This document shows positions 41,590 through 51,128 of a stretch of 64,000 nucleotides of DNA, in pieces. The stretch lies in assembly GCA_025934735.1 (NCBI GenBank), contig JAICWP010000019.1:1-64000 (forward strand), in the 5' to 3' direction. A program made the position numbers and the translations under genes. The number at the start of each line of letters is the position of its first letter. The stretch's first letter is position 1. The notes under the pieces are model-generated. The model made no database searches. It was given only the letters and a program-made list of their open reading frames with translations, and was not told the DNA's origin. The DNA comes from Terriglobales bacterium (GTDB lineage: Bacteria > Acidobacteriota > Terriglobia > Terriglobales > Acidobacteriaceae).

Positions 41590-41880
41590 ATGAGCAGGCG
41601 CGTATGGACCGGGGTAGTACTGGCGGCGGGGCTTATGGCAGCAGCCGTCGGCTATGGCTATTCGCGCCCGGGCGCGACCGCAACCCTGCTCTCCCGGCAC
41701 AGCATGCCCGCCATGCAGGCGCCGGCACGCGAGGTGGCCATAACGCCTGAAGGCAAACTGTTCCACGATCCCTCCTGCCCCTACATTCATGGCAAGCCAG
41801 AGATGGTGAGCGCTCAGGAAGCAGCTCGCCGCGGCTACACCCCCTGCCCGCGATGCCTGGGCAAGTACTTGCGGCGGTGA
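41590..41880 (+). CDS. small exported protein with CxxC and His-Cys motif
   Basis: A 96-residue protein with an N-terminal hydrophobic segment (VWTGVVLAAGLMAAAVGYGY) acting as signal or anchor. The mature C-terminal half contains LFHDPSCPYIHGKP, then RRGYTPCPRCLGKYL, which together give Cys-His-Cys-Cys. This is the pattern of the Ada metal-binding/'excalibur'-like calcium or zinc motif found in small extracytoplasmic domains. It follows the Lys-rich gene by 53 bases. Confidence 0.65.
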   Translation: MSRRVWTGVVLAAGLMAAAVGYGYSRPGATATLLSRHSMPAMQAPAREVAITPEGKLFHDPSCPYIHGKPEMVSAQEAARRGYTPCPRCLGKYLRR

Positions 41881-42080
41881 AGCCCGAAATTCCTGCGTCC
41901 CGGCGAGCAGCCTCCCAGTTCCGCTAACCCGTGCTAGCATAGACAGTTTGTTGGGGCTGTGGGGAGCTTCCGAGCAACTCCTAGGGGCAGCTCGGAATCC
42001 TATTGCGGGTCAGCCCGGGGCAGTAAAACGCGCAAATCATCGCTGTCAGCGAACGGCAACCTGGAATCTCTCACCTGTTT

Positions 42081-44390
42081 ATGCACAGCGGCAAAAAGGG
42101 GAAGCCTGTAGCAACCCCTGACGACATCTTTGCGGGCGGGGGCAGCATGGGCGCCGTTCTTCGCCTGGTTCCGGCTGCCATCGCCATGCTCCGGGGACCG
42201 GAGCATGTCTGGACGTATGTAAACCCTGCCTACCTGGAAGCCGTGGGCCGCTGCCGCGAGGATCTCCTGGGCAAACCTATCCGCAAGACCTTGACTGAGG
42301 TCGAAGGACAGGGCTTTTTTGAACTGCTGGACGGGGTGTACCAGACCGGTGAACCCTGCAGCAGAACGGAAGCGAGAGTGCTCCTGAAGCGCGGCCCCGG
42401 CGGCCAGCTCGAGGACACCTATTTCAACTTTTTATATCACCCCATGAAAGATGCCTTCGGACGAGTGGAAGGCATTTTTGTGCACGCGGTGGACGTCACA
42501 GCGCAGGTGAAGGCGCGCGCCGCCATCGAGCAGCGCGAACAGCAGTTCCGCATGCTGGCCGAATCCATTCCCCAGCTGGACTGGATGGCCAATGCCGACG
42601 GCTGGATTTACTGGTACAACCAGCGCTGGTACGACTACACGGGCACCCGGCCGGAGCAGATGCTGGGTTGGGGGTGGCAATCGGTCCACGACCCGCAGGT
42701 GCTGCCCAAAGTATTGGAGCGCTGGCAGGCTTCGATTCGGACCGGCGAACCGTTTGAAATGGTGTTTCCGCTGCGCGGCGCCGATGGAACCTTTCGCCAG
42801 TTCCTGACCCGGACCGTGCCGGTGCGCGATTCTGAAGGCAAGGTCGTGCGCTGGTTCGGCACCAATACCGACATCACCACGCAACAGCGTTCGGAAGAAG
42901 CCCTGCGCAAAAGCGAAGAGCGGCTGCGCGCCGCGCTGGCCGCTTCCGAAACCGGAACCTATCGCTGGGATCCCAACCGCGGCGTGTTTCTGGAATTCGA
43001 CGAAAGCCTGAAACGCCTGTTCGGCTTACCGGCCAGCGCGGAAGTCCGCACCACCGAAGATTTTGTCCGCCTGGTATATAGCGACGACGTTCCCGATCTG
43101 CTTGCTGCGGTGGAACGCTGCCGAAAGGGCACCGATTTTGAAATGGAGTACCGGGTGAAGCTGCCGGACGGAAGCATCCGCTGGCTGTATGACCGCGGAA
43201 AGATGGTGTTCCAGGATGGGAAACCGGCGTACCTGGTGGGGGCGTGCACGGATACAAGCAGCCGCAAGATAGAGGAGAGCGCAAACTCGAAGCTGGCTGC
43301 CATCGTGGAATCATCCGACGACGCCATTGTCAGCAAGGACCTGAACGGCATTGTGGCCAGCTGGAACGCAGGGGCGGAGCGAATGTTTGGCTACAGGGCG
43401 GCGGAAATTGTCGGCCGGCCGATCACCACCATCATTCACCCAGAGCTGCACGACGACGAGACCCGAATCCTGAGCAAACTGCGGCGCGGTGAGCGCATTG
43501 ACCACTTCGAAACCGTGCGCGTGACTAAATCGGGCGAGCGCCTGGATGTTTCTTTGACTATCTCGCCGGTAAGAGATCAGAACGGACGGGTGATTGGAGC
43601 GGCCAAGATCGCGCGCGACATCACCCAGCGCAAGAAAACGGAAGAAGCGCTGCGCATGAGCGACAAGCTGGCCACCACCGGGCGGCTGGCGGCAACGGTG
43701 GCGCACGAGATCAATAACCCGCTGGAATCGGTGGTCAACCTGGTTTACCTGGCCAAGAGCCAGAAGGGCCTGCCGGAGAACGTGCGCGAGTACCTGCTTG
43801 CCGCCGAAGAAGAACTGGACAGGGTTTCGCAGCTCACGCGGCAGGCGCTGGGTTTTTACCGGGAAAAGACCGCCGCCACCACCATCCGGGTGGCGCCCAT
43901 CCTTTCCCAACTGCGCACCGTGTTCTCTCCCAAAACCACCAACAAGCGCATTGACCTGCAGATTGAGGTGGACCAGGATCCGGAAATTGTGGCGGTACCG
44001 GGCGAGTTGCGGCAGTTGTTCGCCAACCTGCTGAGCAACAGCATAGACGCGGTGCCATTGGATGGGACCATCCGGGTGCGGATATCGCAAGCCAGAGACT
44101 TCAATGGTTCCGGCCTTTTCGGGGCGCGGGTGACTATTGCCGATACCGGTCCGGGCATTGATCCCACGCACCGGGCCAGGATTTTTGAGCCTTTCTTCAC
44201 CACCAAAAAGGAAGTGGGGACGGGGCTGGGCCTGTGGGTCTCCAAAGGCATCGTGGATCGGCACGGAGGCAAAATCCGGCTGCGCAGCAGGACCACCCCC
44301 GGCAGCAGCGGGACGGTGTTTTCCGTGTTCCTGCCGGCGAATGCGGCGGAAGTGCAGGATGTGCGCAACGTGCTAAAAGAAGCGGTGTAA
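42081..44390 (+). CDS. PAS-rich sensor histidine kinase
   Basis: A 769-residue cytoplasmic histidine kinase with no TM segment. Four PAS/PAC units come first (about residues 25-135, 150-270, 285-400 and 405-525), each ending in a 'DIT.'/'DVT' PAC-like motif (VDVTAQVKARA, NTDITTQQR, ARDITQRKK). A HisKA domain follows with His542 in ATVAHEINNPLESVVNLVYL. The ATPase domain shows LLSNSIDAVP (N box), IADTGPGID (G1), FFTTKKEVGTGLGLWVSKGI (F/G2). The N-box departs slightly from the usual 'NLl.NAi.A'. No response regulator is adjacent; the nearest CheY-like gene is about 10 kb away. Input signal unknown. Confidence 0.92.
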   Translation: MHSGKKGKPVATPDDIFAGGGSMGAVLRLVPAAIAMLRGPEHVWTYVNPAYLEAVGRCREDLLGKPIRKTLTEVEGQGFFELLDGVYQTGEPCSRTEARVLLKRGPGGQLEDTYFNFLYHPMKDAFGRVEGIFVHAVDVTAQVKARAAIEQREQQFRMLAESIPQLDWMANADGWIYWYNQRWYDYTGTRPEQMLGWGWQSVHDPQVLPKVLERWQASIRTGEPFEMVFPLRGADGTFRQFLTRTVPVRDSEGKVVRWFGTNTDITTQQRSEEALRKSEERLRAALAASETGTYRWDPNRGVFLEFDESLKRLFGLPASAEVRTTEDFVRLVYSDDVPDLLAAVERCRKGTDFEMEYRVKLPDGSIRWLYDRGKMVFQDGKPAYLVGACTDTSSRKIEESANSKLAAIVESSDDAIVSKDLNGIVASWNAGAERMFGYRAAEIVGRPITTIIHPELHDDETRILSKLRRGERIDHFETVRVTKSGERLDVSLTISPVRDQNGRVIGAAKIARDITQRKKTEEALRMSDKLATTGRLAATVAHEINNPLESVVNLVYLAKSQKGLPENVREYLLAAEEELDRVSQLTRQALGFYREKTAATTIRVAPILSQLRTVFSPKTTNKRIDLQIEVDQDPEIVAVPGELRQLFANLLSNSIDAVPLDGTIRVRISQARDFNGSGLFGARVTIADTGPGIDPTHRARIFEPFFTTKKEVGTGLGLWVSKGIVDRHGGKIRLRSRTTPGSSGTVFSVFLPANAAEVQDVRNVLKEAV

Positions 44391-44395
44391 GACCA

Positions 44396-44695
44396 GAATC
44401 TCAACGCAGAGTACGCAGAAGTCGTGCCAGTTAGGTAAGGGTTGGCGTCATGCTGAAGGGCTTCAGACCTGAAGCATCTCGCGTGTGATGATCGGTGCTG
44501 CACGCGAGATCCTTCGCGACTAAGTCGCTCAGGATGAAGCCCCCTCGTCAATAATTTTCTCTTCGTACTCACGGTATAACCCCAGAATCTCAACGCAGAG
44601 AACGGAGAAAAACACCAACGCAGAGGACGCAAAAATTCCATGCGTCTGCTTTTACTTCTGATTTGCTCTGCGTTCTCTGCGTTGAAGGTTTTAGC
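44396..44695. repeat. family D and family C repeats in inverted pairs
   Basis: AACGCAGAGTACGCAGAAG (44402) and AACGCAGAGAACGGAGAAAA (44592) with CAACGCAGAGGACGC (44615) face the reverse copy CTCTGCGTTCTCTGCGTTGA (44669-44688). A family C pair lies between (44443-44533: GGGCTTCAGACCTGAAGC and the inverted CTGCACGCGAGATCCTTCG). The reverse copy ends at the polymerase stop codon. No gene is evident. Confidence 0.8.
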
Positions 44696-47530
44696 TCAGT
44701 CCAAGTCGCGCCAGTTGGGTCCGGCGCCAATTTCCACCAGCAGGGGAACGCTCAGCGGGTGCACGTTTTCCATCTTGTCGCGCACCAGCTCGCGCATGGT
44801 GTCCACTTCCGCCTGCGGGACTTCAAACACCAGCTCGTCGTGCACCTGCAGCAGCATGCGCGACTTCAGCCGGCGGCGGCGCAATTCCTCGTCAATCGAA
44901 ATCATGGCCAGCTTGATGAGATCGGCGGCCGTGCCCTGCAGGGGCGTGTTGACCGCGGTGCGCTCGGCGAAACCGCGCATGTTCATATTCTTGCTGTTGA
45001 TGTCGGGAATGGGGCGGATGCGCCCGAACAGCGTCTTTACGCGCTGCTCGCGGCGCGCCACTTCCAGGGTGCTATCCAGGTACTGGCGCACACCCGCGTA
45101 TTTCTCGAAGTAGGCGTCAATAAAATGCTTGGCCTCGGCTTTTTCGATCTGCAGCTGCTGCGAGAGGCCGAAGGGTGAAAGCCCGTACACGATGCCGAAG
45201 TTGACGGCCTTGGCGCGGCGGCGGTGCTCGGGCGTAATCATCATGGGAGGCACGCCGAAAACCTCCTGCGCGGTCAGGGAGTGGATGTCGTCGCCACGGC
45301 GGAAAGCTTCGGTGAGCAGCGGATCGCCGGAGAAGTGCGCCAGCAGGCGCAGCTCGATCTGCGAGTAATCAGCGGCCAAGAGCACGTGCCCAGGTTCGGC
45401 GACGAAGGCGGCGCGAATCTCGCGGCCCAGTTCGGTGCGGATGGGAATGTTCTGCAGGTTCGGATTGGCGGAAGAGAGCCGGCCGGTGGCCGTGCCCGTC
45501 TGGCCGAAGGTGGTGTGCAGGCGCTGGGTGCAGGAGTTGAGCAGCGCCGGCAGCGCATCCACGTAGGTGGACTTGAGCTTGGTGAGCTGGCGGTAATCGA
45601 GCACCAGGCGCGGAACATCGTGGGTGAGCGCCAGCTCCTGCAAAACGTCCACCGCGGTAGAGATGGTCTTGCCTTTGCCGTATTTGACCGGCTTGGGCAG
45701 GTTGAGCTTGTTGAAGAGCACGTCGCCGAGCTGCTTGGGCGAATTGATGTTGAATTCGAAGCCGGCCAGCTCCCAGATTTCCTTTTCCTTGGCGCGGCAG
45801 TCGCGCTCCAGGCGGGTGGACATTTCCGCCAGCGCGTCGCAATCAATCTTCACGCCGGCCTTTTCCATGCGGGCCAGCACCGCGACAAGCGGCAGGTCAA
45901 TCTGGTCATACACCGGCATTAATCCGGCGTCCTGCACTTCCTGGCGCAACGCCTGAGCCAGACGGCCAGTCAGGTCGGCGGCTTCCGCCAGCCCGCCGGA
46001 GACTTTCAGGTTGAAGCGGCGCAGGGCGACGTCGGCCAGGTGATGCGCGCTGTAGGTAGGATCGAGCAGGTAGGAGTAGAGCATGGGCTCGTCGCGCACA
46101 CCAGCCAGCGCGTGCCCGGCGGCTTCGAGCGCGTGCAGGGCGGCTTTGTAGTCGTGAACCGCTTTGGGCAGGGAAGGATCAGCCAGCGCCTTGAGCAGCG
46201 CCTGCGCGGCCGGGCCGTCATCCAGGGAAACGGATACTGCCTTCCCCGGCTGGGCGGAGAGGGCAGCTTTATGGCCAGCGGTGGCCGCCGGGGCGGGCGC
46301 GGCGCTGAAGTTCAGCGTGCCGGTTTCGCTCTGCTCGGGCTCCTGCTCTTCTTCCAGAACTTCAGCCGGTTCGGCGGTGGCCAGCGCCACCGCGAGCACG
46401 CCATCCTTCTTGACTGCCTTGACCACAGCGTGGACGTCGGCCGCGGATTGGGCCTCCGCGTACTGGGTTTCCGCCACCTCCACGCCGGAGATGAAGTCCT
46501 TGACCAGGGTGGTGAATTCCAGCTCGGTAAACAGCTTGCGGCAGGCGTCGGCGTCCGGCTGCTGGGCGCGCATGGAGTCCACGTCGAGGGTGACCGCGAC
46601 ATGGGTGTCAATGGTGGCCAGTTCCTTGCTTTTCAGGACGGCTTCGCGATTGTGCTGCAGGGATTCGCGGTAGGTCTTCTTCTCGATCTCGGCGGCATGC
46701 TCGAGCGCGGCTTCCACGGTGCCAAAGCGGCGAATCAGTTCGACCGAGCCTTTGTCGCCAATGCCGGGCGCCCCGGGAATGTTGTCAATGGTGTCGCCGC
46801 GCAGGGCCATCACGTCCACCACCTTCTCCGGCGGGACGCCCAGCACTTCCTCCACCTTGGCGCGGTCGCAGATCAGGTTGTCCTTGGGCGGATTCAGCAC
46901 GCAGATTTTGTCGTCCACCAGTTGCAGCATGTCCTTATCACTGGAGACCACGTACACCGGATAGGACTGGGCCGCCGCCTGGCGCGCCAGCGTGCCGATG
47001 ACGTCGTCGGCCTCGTAGCCCGGCATCTCCAGGATAGGGATGCGGTAGGCCTCGAGCGCACGCCGGATGTAAGGCAGCTGCTGCGCCAGGTCGCCCGGCA
47101 TTTCGGCGCGGGTAGCCTTGTAGCCGGCATACGCCTGCGCCTGCCAGGTTTGGGTATTGGAATCGAACCGGCTCACCGAAGTGAGGGCCGCGGCTTGCTG
47201 GTCGCGAAAGGTGGGTACGGCCACGTCGAATACCGCCGCCAGGTATTCGGGGCTGAAATCGTCGCGCAGCTTGCGAAGCATGTTGACGAAGACGTAGGTG
47301 GCGGCCGTAGGTATGCCGGTGCGGGTAGACATGGGCCGCTGCCGCGCCATGGCGTGATAAGCGCGGAAGATGAAAGACATGGCGTCAATCAGGAAGATGC
47401 GCCCGTGCCCGGACGCGCCCTGGGGCAGCGTGGGTTCCGACGGGACCGGCGCCGGCGCGGGCTGGGCGGTGGGCGCCTCGCTCACGGCCGTGGCCGTCGT
47501 ATCGTGCGAATTGGACTTCTTGCGGGGCAA
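44696..47530 (-). CDS. polA: DNA polymerase I
   Basis: A 944-residue family A polymerase. A Pro/Ala-rich N-terminal extension (~40 residues) precedes the 5'-3' exonuclease (FLIDAMSFIFRAYHAM; MPGYEADDVIGTLA; YVVSSDKDMLQLV). The middle is a 3'-5' exonuclease-like domain, but the 'DtEt' element is absent (DGVLAVALATAEPAE), so proofreading is likely lost; a Pro/Ala/Glu-rich insert follows. The polymerase domain has motif A LLAADYSQIELRLLAHFSGD, motif B RRAKAVNFGIVYGLSPFGL and motif C LLQVHDELVFEVP. It is a single gene between repeats and a divergent methyltransferase gene. It functions in Okazaki-fragment maturation and excision repair. Confidence 0.97.
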   Translation of the reverse strand: MPRKKSNSHDTTATAVSEAPTAQPAPAPVPSEPTLPQGASGHGRIFLIDAMSFIFRAYHAMARQRPMSTRTGIPTAATYVFVNMLRKLRDDFSPEYLAAVFDVAVPTFRDQQAAALTSVSRFDSNTQTWQAQAYAGYKATRAEMPGDLAQQLPYIRRALEAYRIPILEMPGYEADDVIGTLARQAAAQSYPVYVVSSDKDMLQLVDDKICVLNPPKDNLICDRAKVEEVLGVPPEKVVDVMALRGDTIDNIPGAPGIGDKGSVELIRRFGTVEAALEHAAEIEKKTYRESLQHNREAVLKSKELATIDTHVAVTLDVDSMRAQQPDADACRKLFTELEFTTLVKDFISGVEVAETQYAEAQSAADVHAVVKAVKKDGVLAVALATAEPAEVLEEEQEPEQSETGTLNFSAAPAPAATAGHKAALSAQPGKAVSVSLDDGPAAQALLKALADPSLPKAVHDYKAALHALEAAGHALAGVRDEPMLYSYLLDPTYSAHHLADVALRRFNLKVSGGLAEAADLTGRLAQALRQEVQDAGLMPVYDQIDLPLVAVLARMEKAGVKIDCDALAEMSTRLERDCRAKEKEIWELAGFEFNINSPKQLGDVLFNKLNLPKPVKYGKGKTISTAVDVLQELALTHDVPRLVLDYRQLTKLKSTYVDALPALLNSCTQRLHTTFGQTGTATGRLSSANPNLQNIPIRTELGREIRAAFVAEPGHVLLAADYSQIELRLLAHFSGDPLLTEAFRRGDDIHSLTAQEVFGVPPMMITPEHRRRAKAVNFGIVYGLSPFGLSQQLQIEKAEAKHFIDAYFEKYAGVRQYLDSTLEVARREQRVKTLFGRIRPIPDINSKNMNMRGFAERTAVNTPLQGTAADLIKLAMISIDEELRRRRLKSRMLLQVHDELVFEVPQAEVDTMRELVRDKMENVHPLSVPLLVEIGAGPNWRDLD

Positions 47531-47675
47531 GAAATTAGTTTATCAGCCCTGGACGCGGCCATGGCGGGCCGCCGGGCTCACGTTCTCATCACATTTTGTT
47601 TGCAGCCACTGCCCCCAGACTTACAATTTGCGGCGAAGTGCTGTTGCGCTTGCATTGCGGCAGGAGACACGGACC

Positions 47676-48092
47676 ATGGTGGGTAAGCACATACTGCTGA
47701 CGGTTCTGGTGGCTGCGGCGGCGGCCTACGTTGGGTGGCAGTACGCTCCGGCGAACTGGACGCCGCTGCGCATGTTTGGGCTCTGCCTGGCGAGCGTGGC
47801 GTTTGTGCTGTGGACGGCGGCGCGGTTCCAGCTGGGCAAATCGTTTGCCGTGACGGCGCAAGCCAGGCAACTGGTCACGCGCGGCCTGTACGCCAAGCTT
47901 CGCAATCCGATTTACGTGTTTGGATCGCTTTTCATTGCGGGCTACATTCTGTTCCTGGCCCGGCCGCGGTGGCTGCTGATTTTTGTGGCGGTCATTCCCC
48001 TGCAAATCTGGCGGGCACGCAAGGAAGCGCGGGTGCTGGAGGCGAAGTTCGGGGAGCAGTACCGGGCGTATCGCGCGGGAACGTGGCTGTAG
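47676..48092 (+). CDS. ICMT/PEMT-like membrane methyltransferase
   Basis: A 138-residue membrane protein, start at 47676 (MVGKHILLTVLVAAAAAYVG) after AGGAGAC. Four hydrophobic segments are present. The C-terminal LVTRGLYAKLRNPIYVFGSL and RKEARVLEAKFGEQYRAYRA carry the 'G.Y...RhP.Y' and 'E......fG..Y..Y' signatures of isoprenylcysteine/phospholipid methyltransferase-like enzymes. The substrate is probably a lipid or isoprenoid-like small molecule. It is divergent from polA. Confidence 0.85.
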   Translation: MVGKHILLTVLVAAAAAYVGWQYAPANWTPLRMFGLCLASVAFVLWTAARFQLGKSFAVTAQARQLVTRGLYAKLRNPIYVFGSLFIAGYILFLARPRWLLIFVAVIPLQIWRARKEARVLEAKFGEQYRAYRAGTWL

Positions 48093-48104
48093 ATACAATC
48101 TGGC

Positions 48105-49214
48105 GTGCGAATTCTACTGCTCCTTTTAGCTGTTAACCTTCCCGCGTATGCCCAGCAGTGGTGGTCGGTGCAGACGAGCGGCCTGGACACCAACCTCCGC
48201 GGGGTGAGCGTTCAATACGACCCAGGCAGCCAAGGCAAACAGCACTACATTGTTTGGGCTTCGGGCTCAAATGGAGTGATTCTGCGTTCGACTAATGAAG
48301 GAAAGACCTGGAAACAGCTTAGCGTGCCGGGAGGCGGCGATCTGGACTTCCGCGATGTTGAAGCCTTCGACGCGGAGACAGCTTACGTGATGTCGAGCGG
48401 CGATGGGGATAAGTCGCGGATCTACAAGACCGCTGATGGGGGCAAGACCTGGAAGCTGCAATACTCGGACCATCGGTCCGGGTTTTTCCTGGACGCTCTG
48501 GCTTGCGACTCGCCGACCCACTGCTATGCGCTCAGCGATCCCGTGGAGGGCAAATTCGTGGTGCTGGCGACGGAGGATGGCGAGCACTGGAAAGAACTGC
48601 CGCATGACAAAATGCCGCCGGCGCTGCCTCAGGAAGGTGCGTTTGCCGCCAGCGGCACCGCGCTGGCCGTATGCGAGAACGGCAGCCTTTATTTCGGAAC
48701 CGGAGTGGGGGCCGCCCGCGTCTTCCGTTCCAACGATCACGGCCAGTCCTGGAAAGCAGCGACGACGCCGGTTGCCTTCGGCGCCTCCAGCGGTATCTTC
48801 AGCGTAGCCTGCCAGGGCCGAGGAGATGCCCTGGTGGCAGTTGGGGGTGACTACAAAGAACCGATGCAGGCCAAGCAGGTGGCTATTTATTCCGGAGATT
48901 CCGGAGAGACCTGGAGCCTGGCCGAGCAGCAACCCGGAGGGTACCGCTCAGCTGTGGGATCATTTTCCTACGGCGATTTCGCAGCGGTGGGGCCGAACGG
49001 AACCGACATCAGCCACGACCAGGGCAAGCACTGGAAGCATACAGATCCGCTAAACCTTAACGCGCTCAGCTTCGCCGGCAACCAGGGCTGGGCGGTGGGC
49101 GCTAAAGGCACCATCGCGCGATTCAAGAACCACTACCAATATCTGATCAAGAATGGCGGTGCGAGCGAAGGCTTCTTGCCGGACTCTGGCGGCCAGACGC
49201 GGGTGCCATTCTGA
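48105..49214 (+). CDS. secreted Asp-box/BNR-type propeller protein
   Basis: A 369-residue secreted protein with GTG start at 48105 (MRILLLLLAVNLPAYAQQWW, signal peptide cleaved after AYAQ). It contains Asp-box-like repeats: ILRSTNEGKTWKQL, IYKTADGGKTWKLQ, VLATEDGEHWKEL, VFRSNDHGQSWKAA, IYSGDSGETWSLA and ISHDQGKHWKHT. These mark a six- or seven-bladed propeller like those of YCF48/sialidase-type proteins. No sialidase catalytic residues are evident. It starts 12 bases after the methyltransferase stop. Confidence 0.85.
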   Translation: MRILLLLLAVNLPAYAQQWWSVQTSGLDTNLRGVSVQYDPGSQGKQHYIVWASGSNGVILRSTNEGKTWKQLSVPGGGDLDFRDVEAFDAETAYVMSSGDGDKSRIYKTADGGKTWKLQYSDHRSGFFLDALACDSPTHCYALSDPVEGKFVVLATEDGEHWKELPHDKMPPALPQEGAFAASGTALAVCENGSLYFGTGVGAARVFRSNDHGQSWKAATTPVAFGASSGIFSVACQGRGDALVAVGGDYKEPMQAKQVAIYSGDSGETWSLAEQQPGGYRSAVGSFSYGDFAAVGPNGTDISHDQGKHWKHTDPLNLNALSFAGNQGWAVGAKGTIARFKNHYQYLIKNGGASEGFLPDSGGQTRVPF

Positions 49215-49234
49215 TCTGATCCTGAAACGCGGAA

Positions 49235-49260
49235 GGCCAACCGGCTTGCACCGGTTGGCC
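49235..49260. terminator. strong 10-bp hairpin between convergent genes
   Basis: GGCCAACCGG pairs perfectly with CCGGTTGGCC over the loop CTTGCA. It lies 21 bases after the propeller-gene stop, and the pilin gene converges on it from the right. No long T-run follows on either strand, so it may be a bidirectional, weakly intrinsic terminator. Confidence 0.65.
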
Positions 49261-49447
49261 AAAGTCTGCACGGAGTAGGCAGACCCTCCACTTTGTCGCG
49301 AGGTGAGTCCCATTTTATATACTTTTACAGATATATTTACATTACGAACGGACAATACCCCCAGTGCCTAACGGTCGCGCCACTGGACAAAAAAACAAGG
49401 ACAGGACTTGCGTCCTGTCCCTAAAACGAAGCACACGGTCAGCCGGT

Positions 49448-49975
49448 TTACTGGAGCGGGCTGAACGGGCTGGCCAAGCAGGCAGCGGAGGTAGTCGTCG
49501 GAGAGGAGCTGCTCGAACCTGCGGCATAACGGATGACCGCATCTTCCGCGGAGCAGAACCGACGCACGCCGGTCTGGTTGAAGTTCACCGGAACCGCACC
49601 CGCGCCATAGGTAACGTTGGCGCCGCCGTTGGCACCAGCCGCAGCAGCGTAACCGAAGCTGTAGCCGCTCTTGGTGCCGGCAGCCAGCACGCTGTCAATG
49701 AAGCACGAGCTGGTCGCAATCGGACCCGTGGTGGGGCAAGTGCCAGTAGACCCCGGTCCCAGGTCAGCCAAGCCGGTCGAGTAGCCAACGTTCGGATAGG
49801 CAGTGGCGTAGGAGACTTCGGCGGTGTTGATGGTGCGCAACGAGCTCACCGCGGACGACTCATTAGCGGCGATGCGGGCGCGCAACAGGTTGGGAATGGC
49901 GATGGCAGCGATGATCAGAATGATCGCCACCACAATCAGCAACTCAATTAGTGAGAACCCTTTTTGTTTCCTCAT
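49448..49975 (-). CDS. pilA: type IV pilin-like protein
   Basis: A 175-residue prepilin. The leader MRKQKG is cleaved before FSLIELLIVVAIILIIAAIA, the conserved N-terminal helix with the Glu at mature position 5. IPNLLRARIAANESSAVSSL continues the helix. The C-terminal globular domain has four Cys (GTCPTTGP, SSCFID, RRFCSAED, AACLAS) that may form two disulfides. It ends Ser/Thr-rich. It is assembled by the type IV pilus machinery, which is not encoded here. It is a lone gene, which is common for PilA in Acidobacteriota. Confidence 0.92.
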   Translation of the reverse strand: MRKQKGFSLIELLIVVAIILIIAAIAIPNLLRARIAANESSAVSSLRTINTAEVSYATAYPNVGYSTGLADLGPGSTGTCPTTGPIATSSCFIDSVLAAGTKSGYSFGYAAAAGANGGANVTYGAGAVPVNFNQTGVRRFCSAEDAVIRYAAGSSSSSPTTTSAACLASPFSPLQ

Positions 49976-50377
49976 TTATCCCCTCGGTCCGGCTGTTTTG
50001 AGTAGATTCTGAACCGGCTTGGGTCAGAATGGAGCAATTCCCTCTCCAAAGCGCGGAACGGTGCAGCCAAGGGAGAATATGTCGGAAACAGTACATTTAG
50101 CTGGAGAGCTAGGCAGCCCAGAGCAGGCGTGCTGCTTCGCTGATGACATTATTTGTCGCCAATTTCAGAATCGGCGCGCCGAATTATGTCAGCATGGGCA
50201 TAGAACATCGGTAACCGTATACAGTATGGTACGCATGGCTCTTTAGTGGGGGGACATTCCCTGCTGAAGGACGCCTTGTTCCTTCTCGCTTTCCCTATTC
50301 TAAGTAGATTGATTGCAAGCAAGCTCTGTCCTGTCGTTCGTCCTTGCTTCCGGACAAACGGGAGTGTGCGCGCTAAG
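49976..50377. other. 402-bp stretch with no recognisable gene
   Basis: The first ~150 bases are the probable pilin promoter region; the rest shows no gene. The last 40 bases contain a GGGAGTG element upstream of the methyltransferase ATG. No repeat of the dispersed families was seen here. Confidence 0.45.
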
Positions 50378-51061
50378 ATGGCGGTGCACGCCCAGACGAG
50401 GAAACAGGTGGGAGTCGCGAGCCATCTCGGCATCAAGCTGGCGGAATATGACCAGCGCATTCGCACCTTCATTCCGGATTATGAAGAGATGCTGGAGGTG
50501 GCAGCTGCGGCCGTGCCCCGCCGGGCGCGCAACCTGGTTGACCTGGGAACAGGCACGGGTGCGTTAACGGCACGCTGCCTGTTGCGCGTGCCGCGAGCCC
50601 GAACTGTGGGCATTGATGCTGACCCGGAGATCCTGAAGCTGGCGGCAGGCCGACTGGGCAGCCGCGCTCGCCTGCAGTGCGGCAGCTTTACCCGCACTTC
50701 GTTGCCGGCCTGCGACGCGGTGGTGGCTTCGTTTGCCCTGCACCACATTCGGGCACGCAGCGCCAAGGCCCACTTGTACCGCCAAATCAGGGCGGCTCTC
50801 CGGCGGGGCGGAGTGTTCATCAGCGTGGACTGCCACCCAGCCGCGAACCGCGCGCTGGCACAACAGCAACGCCAGGCGTGGAAGTCCCACCTGCTCTCCA
50901 CCTACACCCCGAGAGAGGCGACGGCGTTGCTGGCCGCCTGGGCGCGCGAGGACACCTATGTGCCGCTGCAAGCGGAACTGGAGCTGTGGCGTAAAAGCGG
51001 CCTGCGGACCGAACTGCTTTGGCGCAAGGGCGCTTTCGCCGTGCTTCTAGGCTTGCGCTAA
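50378..51061 (+). CDS. class I SAM-dependent methyltransferase
   Basis: A 227-residue cytoplasmic protein, ATG 50378 (MAVHAQTRKQVGVASHLGIK). Motif I is NLVDLGTGTGALTARCL, the acidic loop TVGIDADPEIL, motif II/III regions CDAVVASFALHHI and LRRGGVFISVDCHP. This is a Rossmann-fold methyltransferase of the broad small-molecule type; the substrate cannot be told. A longer in-frame reading upstream to 50246 begins in sequence without a good ribosome site. Confidence 0.88.
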   Translation: MAVHAQTRKQVGVASHLGIKLAEYDQRIRTFIPDYEEMLEVAAAAVPRRARNLVDLGTGTGALTARCLLRVPRARTVGIDADPEILKLAAGRLGSRARLQCGSFTRTSLPACDAVVASFALHHIRARSAKAHLYRQIRAALRRGGVFISVDCHPAANRALAQQQRQAWKSHLLSTYTPREATALLAAWAREDTYVPLQAELELWRKSGLRTELLWRKGAFAVLLGLR

Positions 51062-51128
51062 CGGCTGCCGTGCGACCACCGTCTCCACGACTTGCGTGCT
51101 GGGCAAGCGGACGCGCATTCTAGTAGGC

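Noticed and set aside
46040-47686. 548-codon plus-strand open frame
   Set aside because: Antisense of polA, which has all polymerase motifs.
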